This document shows positions 34,003 through 43,252 of a stretch of 64,000 nt of DNA, piece after piece. The first letter of the stretch is position 1. Each line of letters starts with the position of its first letter. The stretch spans positions 1 through 64,000 of the forward strand of contig NZ_FNGM01000014.1 of the NCBI RefSeq assembly GCF_900102965.1, given 5' to 3'. The notes beneath the pieces are model-generated. The model worked only from the letters and a program-made list of their open reading frames with translations. It did not search any database and was not told the DNA's origin. A program made the position numbers and the translations under genes. The DNA comes from Paenibacillus jilunlii. Its GTDB lineage: Bacteria; Bacillota; Bacilli; Paenibacillales; Paenibacillaceae.

Positions 34003-35703
34003 TCAGCTGAACCGCGAGACGGTCCACAGCAGGGCGGCTGCCAGCAGGATATAGAGCAGGGCGAGCGTATCGCGGTTCTGCCAGGACAGCCGGTAGGATG
34101 GCGTCCGCTCCTTGGCGGGGTCGTAGCCGCGGGATTCAACGGCAGTAGCCAGCTCATCGCCCATCCCGATGACCAGGATCAGCAAGGGGACAATCAGCAG
34201 TGCAGCTTGCCTGGGCGAGTACCGGGCCAGGCCGCGGGCTTTTCTGCCGCGCGAGTCCAGCGCCAGCTGCAGCTGGGCCAGCTTGTCTAGAATCCAGGGC
34301 ACAAACTGCAGCGTAACCGATACTGCCAGCGACCAGTTGCGGGTGCGGACCCCCAGCTTCCTCAACGGAGCGATGCCCCATTCCAGCCCTTCCCGCAGGG
34401 GAGCGCCGGTGGTCGTCTCTGTGAACAGGAATCCAAGTGCGATCATCAGCAGAAAGCGGAGCACATTCAGTCCGCCCCGTTCCATGCCTGCCGCGCTTAC
34501 GCCAACCGGCCCGAGCGTATAATCCGGGGAGCTCCAGCTGAGCGAGGACAGCAGCCAGAGGAACAGAAACATCAGCAGGAACGGGCGGAAGAACCGGACG
34601 GTCCTCCGCCAGGGAATGCGGGCTGACAGCGTCAGCCCGGCAATCAGGCCGGCTGCAAGCAGCAGCGGCAACAGTGTATTCATTCCCAGAACGACCAGTG
34701 TTCCCAGCACCATCCCCAGCCATTTCACACGGGGGTCCAGCCTCTGCCACAGTTTCTGGGCCGGGGCTGTTTCTGTATTTACGGCGCCGGAGGAGCGGCT
34801 GTCCGCATCCCCGGCAGCAGGCCGGAGCCGGCCTGCTCCGCCCGGGCTTCGGCCCGGGCGCTGCTCCCCCGGTGCCGCTGGAAGCAGATCAGCCGCCGGA
34901 GCAGCAAGCGGCTGCCGCTCAAGCTCCGCCAGCAGGCTGTCCAGACTGTCAGGCAGTTCTGCCAGCAGGCCGCGCTGCCGCAGGCTGTGTCCCAGCCGCA
35001 TGTAGGCGGGAGGCGTAAGACCGGCACCCGTGAGCAGAAGCGGATCGGCGGACAGGGCAAGAGCCGGCCCGTCATAATGGACGGTGCCCTGGAACATCAC
35101 AATCACCCTGTCAGCCATGGGCAGGAAGCTGTCGAGCTCATGAGTGCCAACCACCAGAGTCAAGCCGCTGCGGCGCAGCCCGCGCAGCATCTCCAACAGG
35201 GATTCAGCCGCCTGCGGGTCCAGCCCGGCTGTGGGCTCGTCCAGGACAAGCAGGCCGGGGGCGGAAGCGATAGCAGCGGCTATGCAGAGCCGCCGCTTCT
35301 CGCCGCCGCTCAGCAGAAAGGGCGAGCGCCCGGCGAATTCGTCGTAGGGCAAGCCTACTCTGGCAAGCGCGCTGCGGATCAGCTCCAGCCGCTGCGGCCC
35401 CGGGACTCCGCGCTCGGCAAGGCCGTATTCCAGCTCTTTATGGACGCTGCCCGCGAACAGCTGCGTCTCAGGCTGCTGGAATACCATGGAGACCTTTCCG
35501 GCAGGAGGCTGGCCGCCGTCAAAGGCAATAGTGCCGGAAGCCGGCTGCGCAAGGCCCGACAAAAGGCGCAGCAGTGTAGACTTCCCGCTGCCCGTGACTC
35601 CGCACAGAACAGTCAGCGTGCCTTCGCGTATGTCCAGGCTGATGTCCGTAAGGACAGGGAGCTTGTCGTAACGGAAGGATACGTGGTCCGCCTGAATCCT
35701 CAC
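34003..35703 (-). CDS. ECF transporter: ATPase fused to transmembrane (T) subunit
   Basis: A 566-residue fusion. Residues about 1-240 form an ABC ATPase with Walker A (GVTGSGKSTLL), signature LLSGGEKRRLCIAAA and Walker B (GLLVLDEPTAGLD). A linker rich in proline, alanine and arginine (about 260-315) leads to an EcfT-type membrane protein (about 320-566). That part has five to six helices and the A-R-G motif helices where the ATPases dock (ALDSRGRKARG and VESRGYDPAKER). Usually EcfA2 and EcfT are separate. The reading frame is unbroken through the linker. It starts with GTG in a GTGA overlap with the upstream ecfA gene. Divergent bioY suggests a biotin transporter. Confidence 0.92.
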   Translation of the reverse strand: MRIQADHVSFRYDKLPVLTDISLDIREGTLTVLCGVTGSGKSTLLRLLSGLAQPASGTIAFDGGQPPAGKVSMVFQQPETQLFAGSVHKELEYGLAERGVPGPQRLELIRSALARVGLPYDEFAGRSPFLLSGGEKRRLCIAAAIASAPGLLVLDEPTAGLDPQAAESLLEMLRGLRRSGLTLVVGTHELDSFLPMADRVIVMFQGTVHYDGPALALSADPLLLTGAGLTPPAYMRLGHSLRQRGLLAELPDSLDSLLAELERQPLAAPAADLLPAAPGEQRPGRSPGGAGRLRPAAGDADSRSSGAVNTETAPAQKLWQRLDPRVKWLGMVLGTLVVLGMNTLLPLLLAAGLIAGLTLSARIPWRRTVRFFRPFLLMFLFLWLLSSLSWSSPDYTLGPVGVSAAGMERGGLNVLRFLLMIALGFLFTETTTGAPLREGLEWGIAPLRKLGVRTRNWSLAVSVTLQFVPWILDKLAQLQLALDSRGRKARGLARYSPRQAALLIVPLLILVIGMGDELATAVESRGYDPAKERTPSYRLSWQNRDTLALLYILLAAALLWTVSRFS

Positions 35704-36512
35704 AGGGCTGCCTCCAGCTCCCGCTCGGTCAAAGGCAAGCTGTCCAGGGACCAGCCCTTGTCCCGCAGCAGCCGTCCGATGCGGATGACGGGCGCGGACG
35801 GCCAGCCCAGAGCTTCCGGCAGTTTGCTTGCATAGAAGAGCGTCCGCGGATCTCCGTCATACAGCATCTTGCCTTGTTCCATAACGGCAACACGCGGACT
35901 CTCCGCCAGCTCCTCCATCCGCTGGGTGACCCAGAGCACCGTCGTCCCCTGTGCCCACAGCTGGCGGGCCAGCTCCAGGATATCCCTCCGTCCGGCCGGG
36001 TCGAGCATGGAGGTCACCTCATCAAAAATAATCATTTCCGTATCCAGCGCCAGACAGCAGGCGACCGCCAGGCGTTGGCGTTCTCCACCGGACAGGGTAG
36101 AGACATCCGCTCCGGCTTTATGGGCCAGCCCTACCTGGCCCAGGACGTGCTCAATCTTTGCAAGCATTACGCTGCGGCTGAGCCCGCGGTTCTCCAGCCC
36201 AAAGGCAACATCTTCAAACGGTGTAGAGCCGACGGTCTGCGCTTCAGGATTCTGAAACACCAGTTGAATATGCCGCTTGACAGCTGCGCGGTTATCTGAT
36301 GACCGCAGATCCAGACCGGCAGCAGACAGACTGCCCCCGGTTGGAATATTCAGGCCGTTGAAGGTGCGGATGAGTGAGGATTTGCCGCAGCCGTTGGCTC
36401 CGGTAAGAGCCACCCATTCGCCCCGTTTGATATGTATGGAAATCCCCTGCAACACCGGCAGCCTGCGCTGGCCGTCCCGGAAGGACAGGGTCAAATGCTC
36501 AGCTCTGATCAT
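35700..36512 (-). CDS. ECF transporter ATPase
   Basis: A 270-residue energy-coupling factor ATPase. Motifs are Walker A (GANGCGKSSLIR), Q-loop LVFQNPEAQTVG, signature TLSGGERQRLAVA and Walker B (EMIIFDEVTSMLD). It pairs with the ATPase half of the fused protein encoded next, giving the usual heterodimer. The gene is first in a leftward operon and its stop overlaps the start of the fusion gene. The start at 36512 is preceded by a AGGAAG-type site. bioY lies divergently 124 bases away. Confidence 0.93.
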   Translation of the reverse strand: MIRAEHLTLSFRDGQRRLPVLQGISIHIKRGEWVALTGANGCGKSSLIRTFNGLNIPTGGSLSAAGLDLRSSDNRAAVKRHIQLVFQNPEAQTVGSTPFEDVAFGLENRGLSRSVMLAKIEHVLGQVGLAHKAGADVSTLSGGERQRLAVACCLALDTEMIIFDEVTSMLDPAGRRDILELARQLWAQGTTVLWVTQRMEELAESPRVAVMEQGKMLYDGDPRTLFYASKLPEALGWPSAPVIRIGRLLRDKGWSLDSLPLTERELEAAL

Positions 36513-36636
36513 GTCGTGCCTGCTTCCTTAACTGCTGTAGTCAATAATCGTTACCCATTATAGCAAATATTTTAGGATTGATGTATCCGGTAAGGGATGA
36601 TATAGTGTTCCTAAAAAAATGGGGGTAATCCTGCTC

Positions 36637-37245
36637 ATGAAAAAATGGACGACTCGCGGCCTGATCTTCAGTGCACTTTTCGCCGGAGTTATGATCGCAC
36701 TCAGCTATTTGAGAATTTCACTGCCCTTTTCTACGGTGCCTATTACCATGCAGACGCTTGCGGTGATGCTGGCCGGTTCCATGCTGGGTGCGCGCTACGG
36801 CAGTCTTGCAGTACTGATTGTCATCGGGCTGGCGGCTGCCGGATTCCCGGTGCTGGCCGGAAGCGGCGGCTTGTCGGTGCTGGCCGGACCTACCGCAGGC
36901 TATATTTTTTCCTGGCCGGTGATGGCTTTTCTGATCGGTCTGTTCGCACAGCGCATAGAGCAGAATAAATACACATTTGTGAAGCTGCTGGCCGTGAACT
37001 TTTTGTTCGGCGTACTGCTTGTGTACCCCGGCGGCGTCTGGTGGCTGGCCCATTCCACAGGGATGACCTCTCTCTCCAAAGCATTGACGGCGGGAATGTG
37101 GCCGTTCATCCCGGGCGATCTGATCAAAGCGGTGCTAAGTGCCGCCGTTGTAACCGCCGTATGGAGAGTCTACCCGATTGAGCGTATTCTGAACACGGAA
37201 TCTGACGCTTGGGCCGAAGGTGGAAATTCAACGGTCAGCCGCTAG
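36637..37245 (+). CDS. bioY: BioY biotin transporter substrate-binding subunit
   Basis: A 202-residue S component of an ECF transporter. Six membrane helices are predicted, and the segments VPITMQTLAVMLAGSMLG and GPTAGYIFSWPVMAF are strongly BioY-like. It binds biotin and associates with the ECF ATPases and T subunit, which here are encoded divergently. I prefer the ATG at 36637 with GGGGGT about ten bases upstream; an in-frame ATG at 36619 abuts that site. No convincing BirA operator was found in the 124-base promoter region by eye. Confidence 0.94.
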   Translation: MKKWTTRGLIFSALFAGVMIALSYLRISLPFSTVPITMQTLAVMLAGSMLGARYGSLAVLIVIGLAAAGFPVLAGSGGLSVLAGPTAGYIFSWPVMAFLIGLFAQRIEQNKYTFVKLLAVNFLFGVLLVYPGGVWWLAHSTGMTSLSKALTAGMWPFIPGDLIKAVLSAAVVTAVWRVYPIERILNTESDAWAEGGNSTVSR

Positions 37246-37277
37246 AAGGTTAGTCCAACTGAAATAAGGAATACAGC

Positions 37278-37320
37278 AAAGAGGTGAACTCTGCCCGTTA
37301 CGGCGAAAGTTCACCTCTTT
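37278..37320. terminator. Bidirectional terminator after bioY
   Basis: AAAGAGGTGAACT pairs with AGTTCACCTCTTT, followed by TT on the plus strand and preceded by A residues that give T on the minus strand. It separates convergent bioY and the amylase gene. Confidence 0.85.
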
Positions 37321-37365
37321 TTCTATGTTGTAAACCTGAACTTGCTGGAATGCCTTTCACTATTC

Positions 37366-38910
37366 CTATTCCCCAGAGCTTCCTTCAGTACCGGAGCTAT
37401 TCTTCGTACTCTTCTCTACGGCATCCATTTCCTGTGCAGCAGGCTCCTCTTCTTCCCCATCCGGCAGTGCCCATACGGAGACGCTTCCGCCGTTCACAGG
37501 GAAAATTCCCCAGCCGTCCTCGCCAATGGTCACGGACTCTTCGCGGTTATGGGTGAAGTCTACCCAGAGCTCTCCCGCCCGTTCCTCGCCAATGAACATC
37601 CGCTTCTCGCCATTGTCTCCATTCGAGATGACCACGGCACAGCCGGAGCCTTCGACTTCTTCTATCCCGCGGCGTACCCAGCCGATGGTATTCGGATGAT
37701 CGAAATAATCATCCTGCTCCCCATAGGCCTTGTGGCAGCGGGCGTACAGCAAGGGATCGATCGCCTCTTTTTTGCCTTCCACGGGAGCGGGCCCGCCAAT
37801 GCCGTAATAATCACCGTAGAAGACCACCGGATATCCATCCCGTCGCAGCAGGATCAGGGCGTAGGCGCTCTGTTTGAACCAGTCTCCGACCCAGGACTCC
37901 AACGCTTCATGCGGTTGTGAATCGTGGTTATCCACGAAGGTCACTGCATTGGCAGGATGGGTCTGTACCAGTGTGTCGTCAAATATATGCGTCAAATCAA
38001 AATCTCTGCCGCCCAGCGCAGCCGCATACAGCTTGTAATGCAGCGATACATCGAACAGGTCTATCTGATAATCGACGGTATTGAGAAATTCCCGGCAGGC
38101 TTCGAGATTCGAATTCCAGAACTCCCCGACGATGTAGAAGTCCTCGCCCCGCTTTCTGGTCATTTCCGCCGCGAATTCTTTGATAAACTCATGATTGATA
38201 TGCTTGATGGCGTCAAGACGGTAACCGCTGCACTGCAGCGTATCTACCAGCCATTTGCCCCATTCCAGCATCTCGTTCCGGACTTCCTCCTGGCTGTAGT
38301 CAATATTCGCGAACATGAGATAATCATAATTGCCGAACTCGTCATCCACATTCTGGTTCCAGCTTTTGTTCTCTCCGTTAATCCGGAAGACTCCATTCCG
38401 TCCTCCTTTGGCATCGAAATCGGTGCCGTTGAAATGCGTATGATTCCATTTGAAGCTGGAGTACGTGTCTCCCCGTCCGGGGAACGTAAATTTGGTCCAG
38501 CCTTCGATCTCGAACGGCGCGGAGATCTCCTTGTTGCGGTTGTTCGGGTCTACCTCAATCACCTCGAAGACCTCAGTCTCGTCTGCGCCCGCCTTATGAT
38601 TCATAACGAGGTCCACATACACGGCAATCCCGTTCTTGAGGCATTCAGCAATGGCGTCGATCAACTCCTGCTTGGTGCCGTATTTCGTGCGGATGGTCCC
38701 TTTCTGGTCGAATTCTCCCAGGTCATAAAGATCATACACGCCATAGCCTGTATCCTCAGGGGAAATGGCCTTCGTTACCGGAGGCACCCATACGGAATCA
38801 ATACCGGCGGCTTTCAGTTCGGGAGCCATTTGGGCCAGCCGCTTCCAGTGCTGCCCGTCTGCTGCGACATGCCATTCGAAAAATTGCATCATAGTATGGT
38901 TTCTCTTCAT
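37366..38910 (-). CDS. Cytoplasmic alpha-amylase (GH13)
   Basis: A 514-residue alpha-amylase of the GH13 subfamily 5 type. Catalytic residues are the nucleophile Asp233 (GYRLDAIKH), the acid/base Glu263 (IVGEFW) and Asp330 (VDNHDSQP). Conserved region I appears as DLVMNHKAG and calcium-binding type residues are present. There is no signal peptide, so it acts on internal alpha-glucans or imported maltodextrins. The last 30 residues are an unusual low-complexity acidic and serine-rich tail. The start at ATG 38910 has GGAGG in the upstream region. It stands alone between convergent bioY and the DUF72 gene. Confidence 0.94.
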   Translation of the reverse strand: MKRNHTMMQFFEWHVAADGQHWKRLAQMAPELKAAGIDSVWVPPVTKAISPEDTGYGVYDLYDLGEFDQKGTIRTKYGTKQELIDAIAECLKNGIAVYVDLVMNHKAGADETEVFEVIEVDPNNRNKEISAPFEIEGWTKFTFPGRGDTYSSFKWNHTHFNGTDFDAKGGRNGVFRINGENKSWNQNVDDEFGNYDYLMFANIDYSQEEVRNEMLEWGKWLVDTLQCSGYRLDAIKHINHEFIKEFAAEMTRKRGEDFYIVGEFWNSNLEACREFLNTVDYQIDLFDVSLHYKLYAAALGGRDFDLTHIFDDTLVQTHPANAVTFVDNHDSQPHEALESWVGDWFKQSAYALILLRRDGYPVVFYGDYYGIGGPAPVEGKKEAIDPLLYARCHKAYGEQDDYFDHPNTIGWVRRGIEEVEGSGCAVVISNGDNGEKRMFIGEERAGELWVDFTHNREESVTIGEDGWGIFPVNGGSVSVWALPDGEEEEPAAQEMDAVEKSTKNSSGTEGSSGE

Positions 38911-39017
38911 TTCCTGTGGCCTCCTTCATCGAATATGAAACGGATGGATAGGTTATATGATTTAGTCTTCAACAAGAAGTAGAAGAGAGTATGTAGACCT
39001 GCAAACATCACCCGGAT

Positions 39018-39860
39018 TCAGAAGAAATCCAGCTGGCGCGGAGCCAGTCCGCCATCAATTCCGAGTAATGACTGCAGCTCTTTCGCGTTATCTGTGGCGT
39101 CTCCGCCAGAATTATTATTAAACACAACATACAGCTCGCGGCATGTTTTTTCAAGTTCCAGCAGCCGGTCCCGCCACTCCGTCAGCTCTTCGGTACTGTA
39201 GCGGTACAGGTAGCGCAGCTTGCGCCAATCCGGGTGGCTGCTCTGGTTCCAGCCGCTGATGTTGCGTCCGTGCAGCCGCACATGAGTTGCATCAGTGCCG
39301 GTGGATACAGGAACGATGGGGATCGACCCGGAGCCGGCCTGCGGCTCATCCGCCACTGTGTGAATCCAGCCCTCCTGCTCCAGAAAATGCAGCGTTTTGC
39401 CGCGCATTTCCGGACTGTACCAGGATTCATTGCGGAATTCTACCGCAGAAGGAACATCCTGCATTCTTTCTTTGGCCTCACGCAGAAACTCTACATTGTC
39501 CTTGGTGCAGTCGAACCAGGGCGGGAATTGAAAAAGCACCATGGCCAGCTTCCCCGCGGAACGTACAGGCCCGATAGAGGCATGGAAGGCCTGATACATC
39601 TCTTCCGGTGTGTCGAAATAATTCTTTTTGCTGCGCAGATGTCCGGTCATGCCCTGATATGCCTTGACGATGAACTGAAAGCCTTCAGGGGTCTGTTCTG
39701 CCCATTTGGCATAATTCCTGACCGGCTGTACCGCATAAAAAGAACTGTCGATCTCCACGATGGGAAAATGACTGCTGTAAACAGGCAGGCGTTCGGCAGG
39801 TTTGATTTTGCCGTAAAGCTCCTCGTGGTCTCCAAAGCCGGTCAACCCGATTTTGATCAT
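39018..39860 (-). CDS. DUF72/YecE family protein
   Basis: A 280-residue protein of the DUF72 family, which folds as a TIM barrel with unknown function. The N-terminal YSSHFPIVEIDSSFYAV, central FQFPPWFDCTKDN and C-terminal YVVFNNNSGGDATDNA motifs are the family hallmarks. The final strand region carries the conserved N-N-x-x-G-G-x-A stretch. The start has GGAGGAG a few bases upstream. It stands between the amylase and an MBL-fold gene with no obvious operon partner. Confidence 0.9.
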   Translation of the reverse strand: MIKIGLTGFGDHEELYGKIKPAERLPVYSSHFPIVEIDSSFYAVQPVRNYAKWAEQTPEGFQFIVKAYQGMTGHLRSKKNYFDTPEEMYQAFHASIGPVRSAGKLAMVLFQFPPWFDCTKDNVEFLREAKERMQDVPSAVEFRNESWYSPEMRGKTLHFLEQEGWIHTVADEPQAGSGSIPIVPVSTGTDATHVRLHGRNISGWNQSSHPDWRKLRYLYRYSTEELTEWRDRLLELEKTCRELYVVFNNNSGGDATDNAKELQSLLGIDGGLAPRQLDFF

Positions 39861-40042
39861 GGAATCTCCTCCTCTAGAGCTGGAAAGTGAGCTTGAATCA
39901 ATCGGCTAACTCTTATTAAACTGAAAAGCGGTGTTCACAAACAACAGTCAGTTGATTAATAACTGGAATTCATGCAACATGTACGATATACAGATTTTTT
40001 TATTCATTTGCCATAGAGGCAGGATACCGGGGGAAACTACTT

Positions 40043-40897
40043 ATGGAACATAGATTTCAGCAACTGAGTCCGCACATCCTGATCATGCACGCGGAGCATG
40101 AGACGGACCGGCCCGTTTTGGCAGCTATCACCGGGGAACGCCGGACGCTGCTGATGGATGCAGGGAATTCACCCGGGCATGCGGAGCTGTTCCGCCAAGA
40201 ACTCGCCAGGCGCGGTATCAAGCCGCCGGAGCTGGTGGTGTTGACGCATTGGCATTGGGATCATTCTTTTGGACTGTCCGCGTGGCAGGCCCCGGTTATT
40301 GCCCATGAAGGAACGGCAGAAGCGCTTGGCAGACTTGGCGGACGAAGCTGGTCGGATGAGGAGCTTGCTGAGCTTGTTCTCGCCGGCATTCTGAACGAAG
40401 AGAGTGCACAGCATATACGGCTGGAGTACGGAGACGCCAGAGAGATAACAGTAATGAAGCCGGACATCGTATTTTCAAGTAATATCGATATTGATCTGGG
40501 CGGTGTTACCTGTGAATTGAGCCATGTGGGCGGGGACCATTCTGCAGATTCTTGTTTTCTGTACATCAGGGAAGATAATGTGCTTTTTCTGGGTGATGCC
40601 CTGGGGCCTTCTGTATATGGCGGTCCGCGCCGATACAGCAGTACAGGCTTTTTGAAGCTGCTGGGGCTTGCCTATGGCTATAATGCGCAGTGGTATGTGG
40701 AATCCCATGGAGTCCCGATGAGCTTGGCGGAATTCCGTGCCGATCTGGCGCCGTGGGAGCGGCTGGCCCGGATTGTGGATGTATTCGGCCATAACCGCGA
40801 ACGTGTGGTGCAGGAGCTGAAGGATTATCTGCAGCTTGAGGAGCTGCCCGCCGGTTTGCTGCAGGGTGTGGAGTACTTTATGGCCGGTTGCAAATGA
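40043..40897 (+). CDS. Metallo-beta-lactamase-fold hydrolase
   Basis: A 284-residue MBL-fold enzyme. Metal ligands are visible as H69-x-H71-x-D73-H74 (THWHWDHS), a histidine in VGGDHSADS, an aspartate in FLGDALG and a histidine in YVESHG. The family includes glyoxalase II-like thioesterases, lactonases and beta-lactamases; I cannot tell the substrate here. The start has a gap of about ten bases after GGGGGAAA. It appears to be a single-gene unit, with an intergenic repeat following. Confidence 0.87.
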   Translation: MEHRFQQLSPHILIMHAEHETDRPVLAAITGERRTLLMDAGNSPGHAELFRQELARRGIKPPELVVLTHWHWDHSFGLSAWQAPVIAHEGTAEALGRLGGRSWSDEELAELVLAGILNEESAQHIRLEYGDAREITVMKPDIVFSSNIDIDLGGVTCELSHVGGDHSADSCFLYIREDNVLFLGDALGPSVYGGPRRYSSTGFLKLLGLAYGYNAQWYVESHGVPMSLAEFRADLAPWERLARIVDVFGHNRERVVQELKDYLQLEELPAGLLQGVEYFMAGCK

Positions 40898-40930
40898 ATG
40901 GAAGCGGAATGGGAGCTGCAGGAATTGAAG

Positions 40931-41112
40931 TGGAATAAGTACACTTTAAATAGACAGAAAAGCGTGCTGCGGAGGGGATAGTGGGAAAAAGTAGACTTGA
41001 TTTAAGTGAATTCACCCAAAAGGGTGGATATCGGTCGGATTAGTTCTCCTTTTTCCAACTAGCGCTTCTGGAGAAGCGGGAGGGGGAAGAGTTAAGTTTA
41101 CTTTTTCCACTT
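40931..41112. repeat. Intergenic repeat family, copy C
   Basis: Two forward boxes (TGGAATAAGTACACTTTAAA at 40931-40950, GTGGGAAAAAGTAGACTTGA at 40981-41000) and two reverse boxes (a CTCCTTTTTCCAACTAGCGC box near 41,045-41,064 and TTAAGTTTACTTTTTCCACTT at 41092-41112). Order, spacing and flanking words match copy B at 30.75 kb. The surrounding 360-base gap holds no gene. Confidence 0.82.
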
Positions 41113-41167
41113 GGGGTTTGCCGCCGATTCTAATGAGCCCCCGCGCACTCTAAACCAGACACTCTAC

Positions 41168-41205
41168 AACGGCTACACTGTCCAATGAAGGGCGGGGTAG
41201 CCGTT
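41168..41205. terminator. Hairpin downstream of the diguanylate cyclase gene
   Basis: AACGGCTAC (41168-41176) and GTAGCCGTT (41197-41205) form a nine-base stem with a 20-base loop. No long T tract follows on either strand. It may end the leftward cyclase transcript. Confidence 0.4.
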
Positions 41206-41260
41206 ATGTTCTTATTAGAGGACTTACCTGCTGTTGTGTATACAAGCTAAGCGGGGTTGC

Positions 41261-42853
41261 TCACACCGGTGTGAAGTGCGTGATGGAGGAGCCGCTTGAT
41301 ACATGAACGGCATTGCGCCCATTACGCTTGGAGGTATACAGAGCGTGGTCTGCTTCGGAGAGCAGATCTTCCAGCGAAAGATTTTTGCCCCGGGCCTCCA
41401 CGACGCCGAAGCTTGCCGTGACATGGATGGGCCTGGAAATGGCAGATATGGAGCTGCGCTCAATGTCCTTCCGCATCGATTCAGATAACAGGGCAGCCTG
41501 CTTCAAGGCTGTTCCCGGCAGACAAAGAACAAATTCCTCGCCCCCGTAACGCCCGAAAATATCTCCCTCGCGCAAATGACTGCTGCAGACGGTTACAATA
41601 TGCTGCAGCGCCATATCCCCATAGTGGTGGCCGTAACGGTCATTGATGTTTTTGAAGAAGTCAATATCGAGCAAAATAATCGAGACCGGCTCCAGACTGA
41701 GGGCGGCCTCATTCAGCAATCCCCGGCTCAGCTCCATGAAATGCATCCGGTTGTAGATCCCGGTGAGGCTGTCTACGGTGGCGAGCTGGAGCAGTTTTTC
41801 CTGAAGCAGCGTCCGCTCCGTGACATCAATCAGCATAATCATCCGCCCCACCTGATGCCCGCCATACTTCTGCACCGGAGAGGATCTAACCTGATAGTAC
41901 CGGGTCTCGCCGTTCATATTCCAGCCCAGCTCGCGTTCTTCGCTGATCAGCGGATCGGAATTCATCACGTAATCGACCGCATCCTGGCCTGCCGGAAGAA
42001 AGAGCTGGGCCAGGGGCTTGCCGATGGCCGAGGCATCCAGATCCTGCAGCATGTCCGCAGCGGCCCGGTTGTAATCGACCAGCGTATCGGAAAGATCCGT
42101 AACCAGCACACCGTCGCGCATGCTCTCAAACAGATTTTCGCGGGCAATAGGAGCGGCGGTGAGCATACCTCTGGACAGAATAGCCCATATATACAGGGTT
42201 GAAGTAATACTCATAATGACCGGAACAGGGTCCATTCCATAGGGAGTTGCATCCATTAAATAGAGAAAAGCGCCCAGAGCCGGGAGGAACTGCCCGATAA
42301 AAATGGTGAACAGCTGCCTGCGGTAGACGCGCTTCATCCGGTTCCACTGCCAGAGAATCAGGCACATCCCGGCAAGCATACAGCCGAAGGTCAGACTGCC
42401 CTGAACTATATACCAGGGACCCATAACGACATCGATCAGCGGTGTGGGTGCTCCTTCCCGGAAATACATCGACTGATAGAAGAGATGGTGATGGTCGTTG
42501 GTCCATACAAGCAGTACGGAGATAAAGGGAATGGCATACAGCGCGGTGACCAGCCCTTTTCGGATCAGCCGCTCCAGTCCTACGAAATACATAATCATCA
42601 GCAGGCTGGAAGGGGCGATAAAAGGCATCCCAAGATACTCGACCTTAATCCAGAAACTGATTTCCGGCATCGTGCTTCCCGACAGCTCCAAGGCAAAGCC
42701 GAAGGTATAGATGGCCGATGTTAGGGAACTGAGGATAAAAGCCCGTGTTCCAGCGAAATCGGTTTTTTTATAGTAGGCAAAAAGCGCCAGCAGGGCGCTC
42801 AGCACACCGGAGATTGAAACAATAACTATATAATTCGAAATCATGGACCCCAT
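41261..42853 (-). CDS. Diguanylate cyclase with N-terminal 7TM and PAS domains
   Basis: A 530-residue c-di-GMP synthase. Seven predicted membrane helices (about residues 5-225) resemble the 7TM sensor domain found at the N-terminus of some histidine kinases. A PAS domain follows (about 235-345). The GGDEF domain (about 355-520) has the active-site motif GRYGGEEFVL, so the enzyme should be active. The inhibitory-site RxxD motif is not clear. It should convert two GTP to c-di-GMP in response to a membrane or soluble signal. The ATG at 42853 has GGAGG nine bases upstream. It may be linked to the riboswitch near 15.8 kb through the shared second messenger. Confidence 0.93.
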   Translation of the reverse strand: MGSMISNYIVIVSISGVLSALLALFAYYKKTDFAGTRAFILSSLTSAIYTFGFALELSGSTMPEISFWIKVEYLGMPFIAPSSLLMIMYFVGLERLIRKGLVTALYAIPFISVLLVWTNDHHHLFYQSMYFREGAPTPLIDVVMGPWYIVQGSLTFGCMLAGMCLILWQWNRMKRVYRRQLFTIFIGQFLPALGAFLYLMDATPYGMDPVPVIMSITSTLYIWAILSRGMLTAAPIARENLFESMRDGVLVTDLSDTLVDYNRAAADMLQDLDASAIGKPLAQLFLPAGQDAVDYVMNSDPLISEERELGWNMNGETRYYQVRSSPVQKYGGHQVGRMIMLIDVTERTLLQEKLLQLATVDSLTGIYNRMHFMELSRGLLNEAALSLEPVSIILLDIDFFKNINDRYGHHYGDMALQHIVTVCSSHLREGDIFGRYGGEEFVLCLPGTALKQAALLSESMRKDIERSSISAISRPIHVTASFGVVEARGKNLSLEDLLSEADHALYTSKRNGRNAVHVSSGSSITHFTPV

Positions 42854-43136
42854 TGTTCAAGCCTCCGTCTGCGGATATATGCTGCGGGCATAGGCAGATT
42901 GTCTCCTGTTTATTAAAAATCTAGTGAGATAGTAGCAAATATACATAGTGAAATCCCGTTTGTCAGCGCATACAGCATGAAGATATATACCTACTTTATC
43001 GGCAAAAGTCGCAATTTTTAAAAATTTAGAAAGCATATTTTTAACAGTATCCTAGAATACCTAGACAAAGTGACGGAATTTCTCAGACTCCATTTTACTT
43101 TTTGTCTAGTGAGAGTAACCGGAGCACAGTGTATTA

Positions 43137-43153
43137 TGTTAGTTAATCGAACA
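43137..43153 (+). promoter_or_regulatory. GlnR/TnrA-like box, distal
   Basis: TGTTAGTTAATCGAACA fits TGTNANAWWWTMTNACA at 15 of 17 positions. Its centre lies 52 bases upstream of a second, better box, close to five helical turns. Confidence 0.6.
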
Positions 43154-43188
43154 TGTTGAAGAAATAAACATCATCTCACGCAGGAATA

Positions 43189-43205
43189 TGTTATTTTATC
43201 TAACA
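43189..43205 (+). promoter_or_regulatory. GlnR/TnrA-like box upstream of the importer operon
   Basis: TGTTATTTTATCTAACA fits the GlnR/TnrA consensus TGTNANAWWWTMTNACA at 16 of 17 positions. Its centre is 56 bases before the start codon of the ABC ATPase gene. The same motif, perfect, lies 58 bases before preT. The rest of this 399-base gap (42854-43252) is AT-rich and holds no gene. Confidence 0.78.
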
Positions 43206-43252
43206 TATGGAAAAAAATCAAATCCGATCCGGGAATAAAGGGGGAGCTGGAA

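Noticed and set aside
36513-36636. Possible BirA operator between ecfA and bioY
   Set aside because: Partial matches to biotin operator half sites exist, but no properly spaced inverted pair could be supported by eye.
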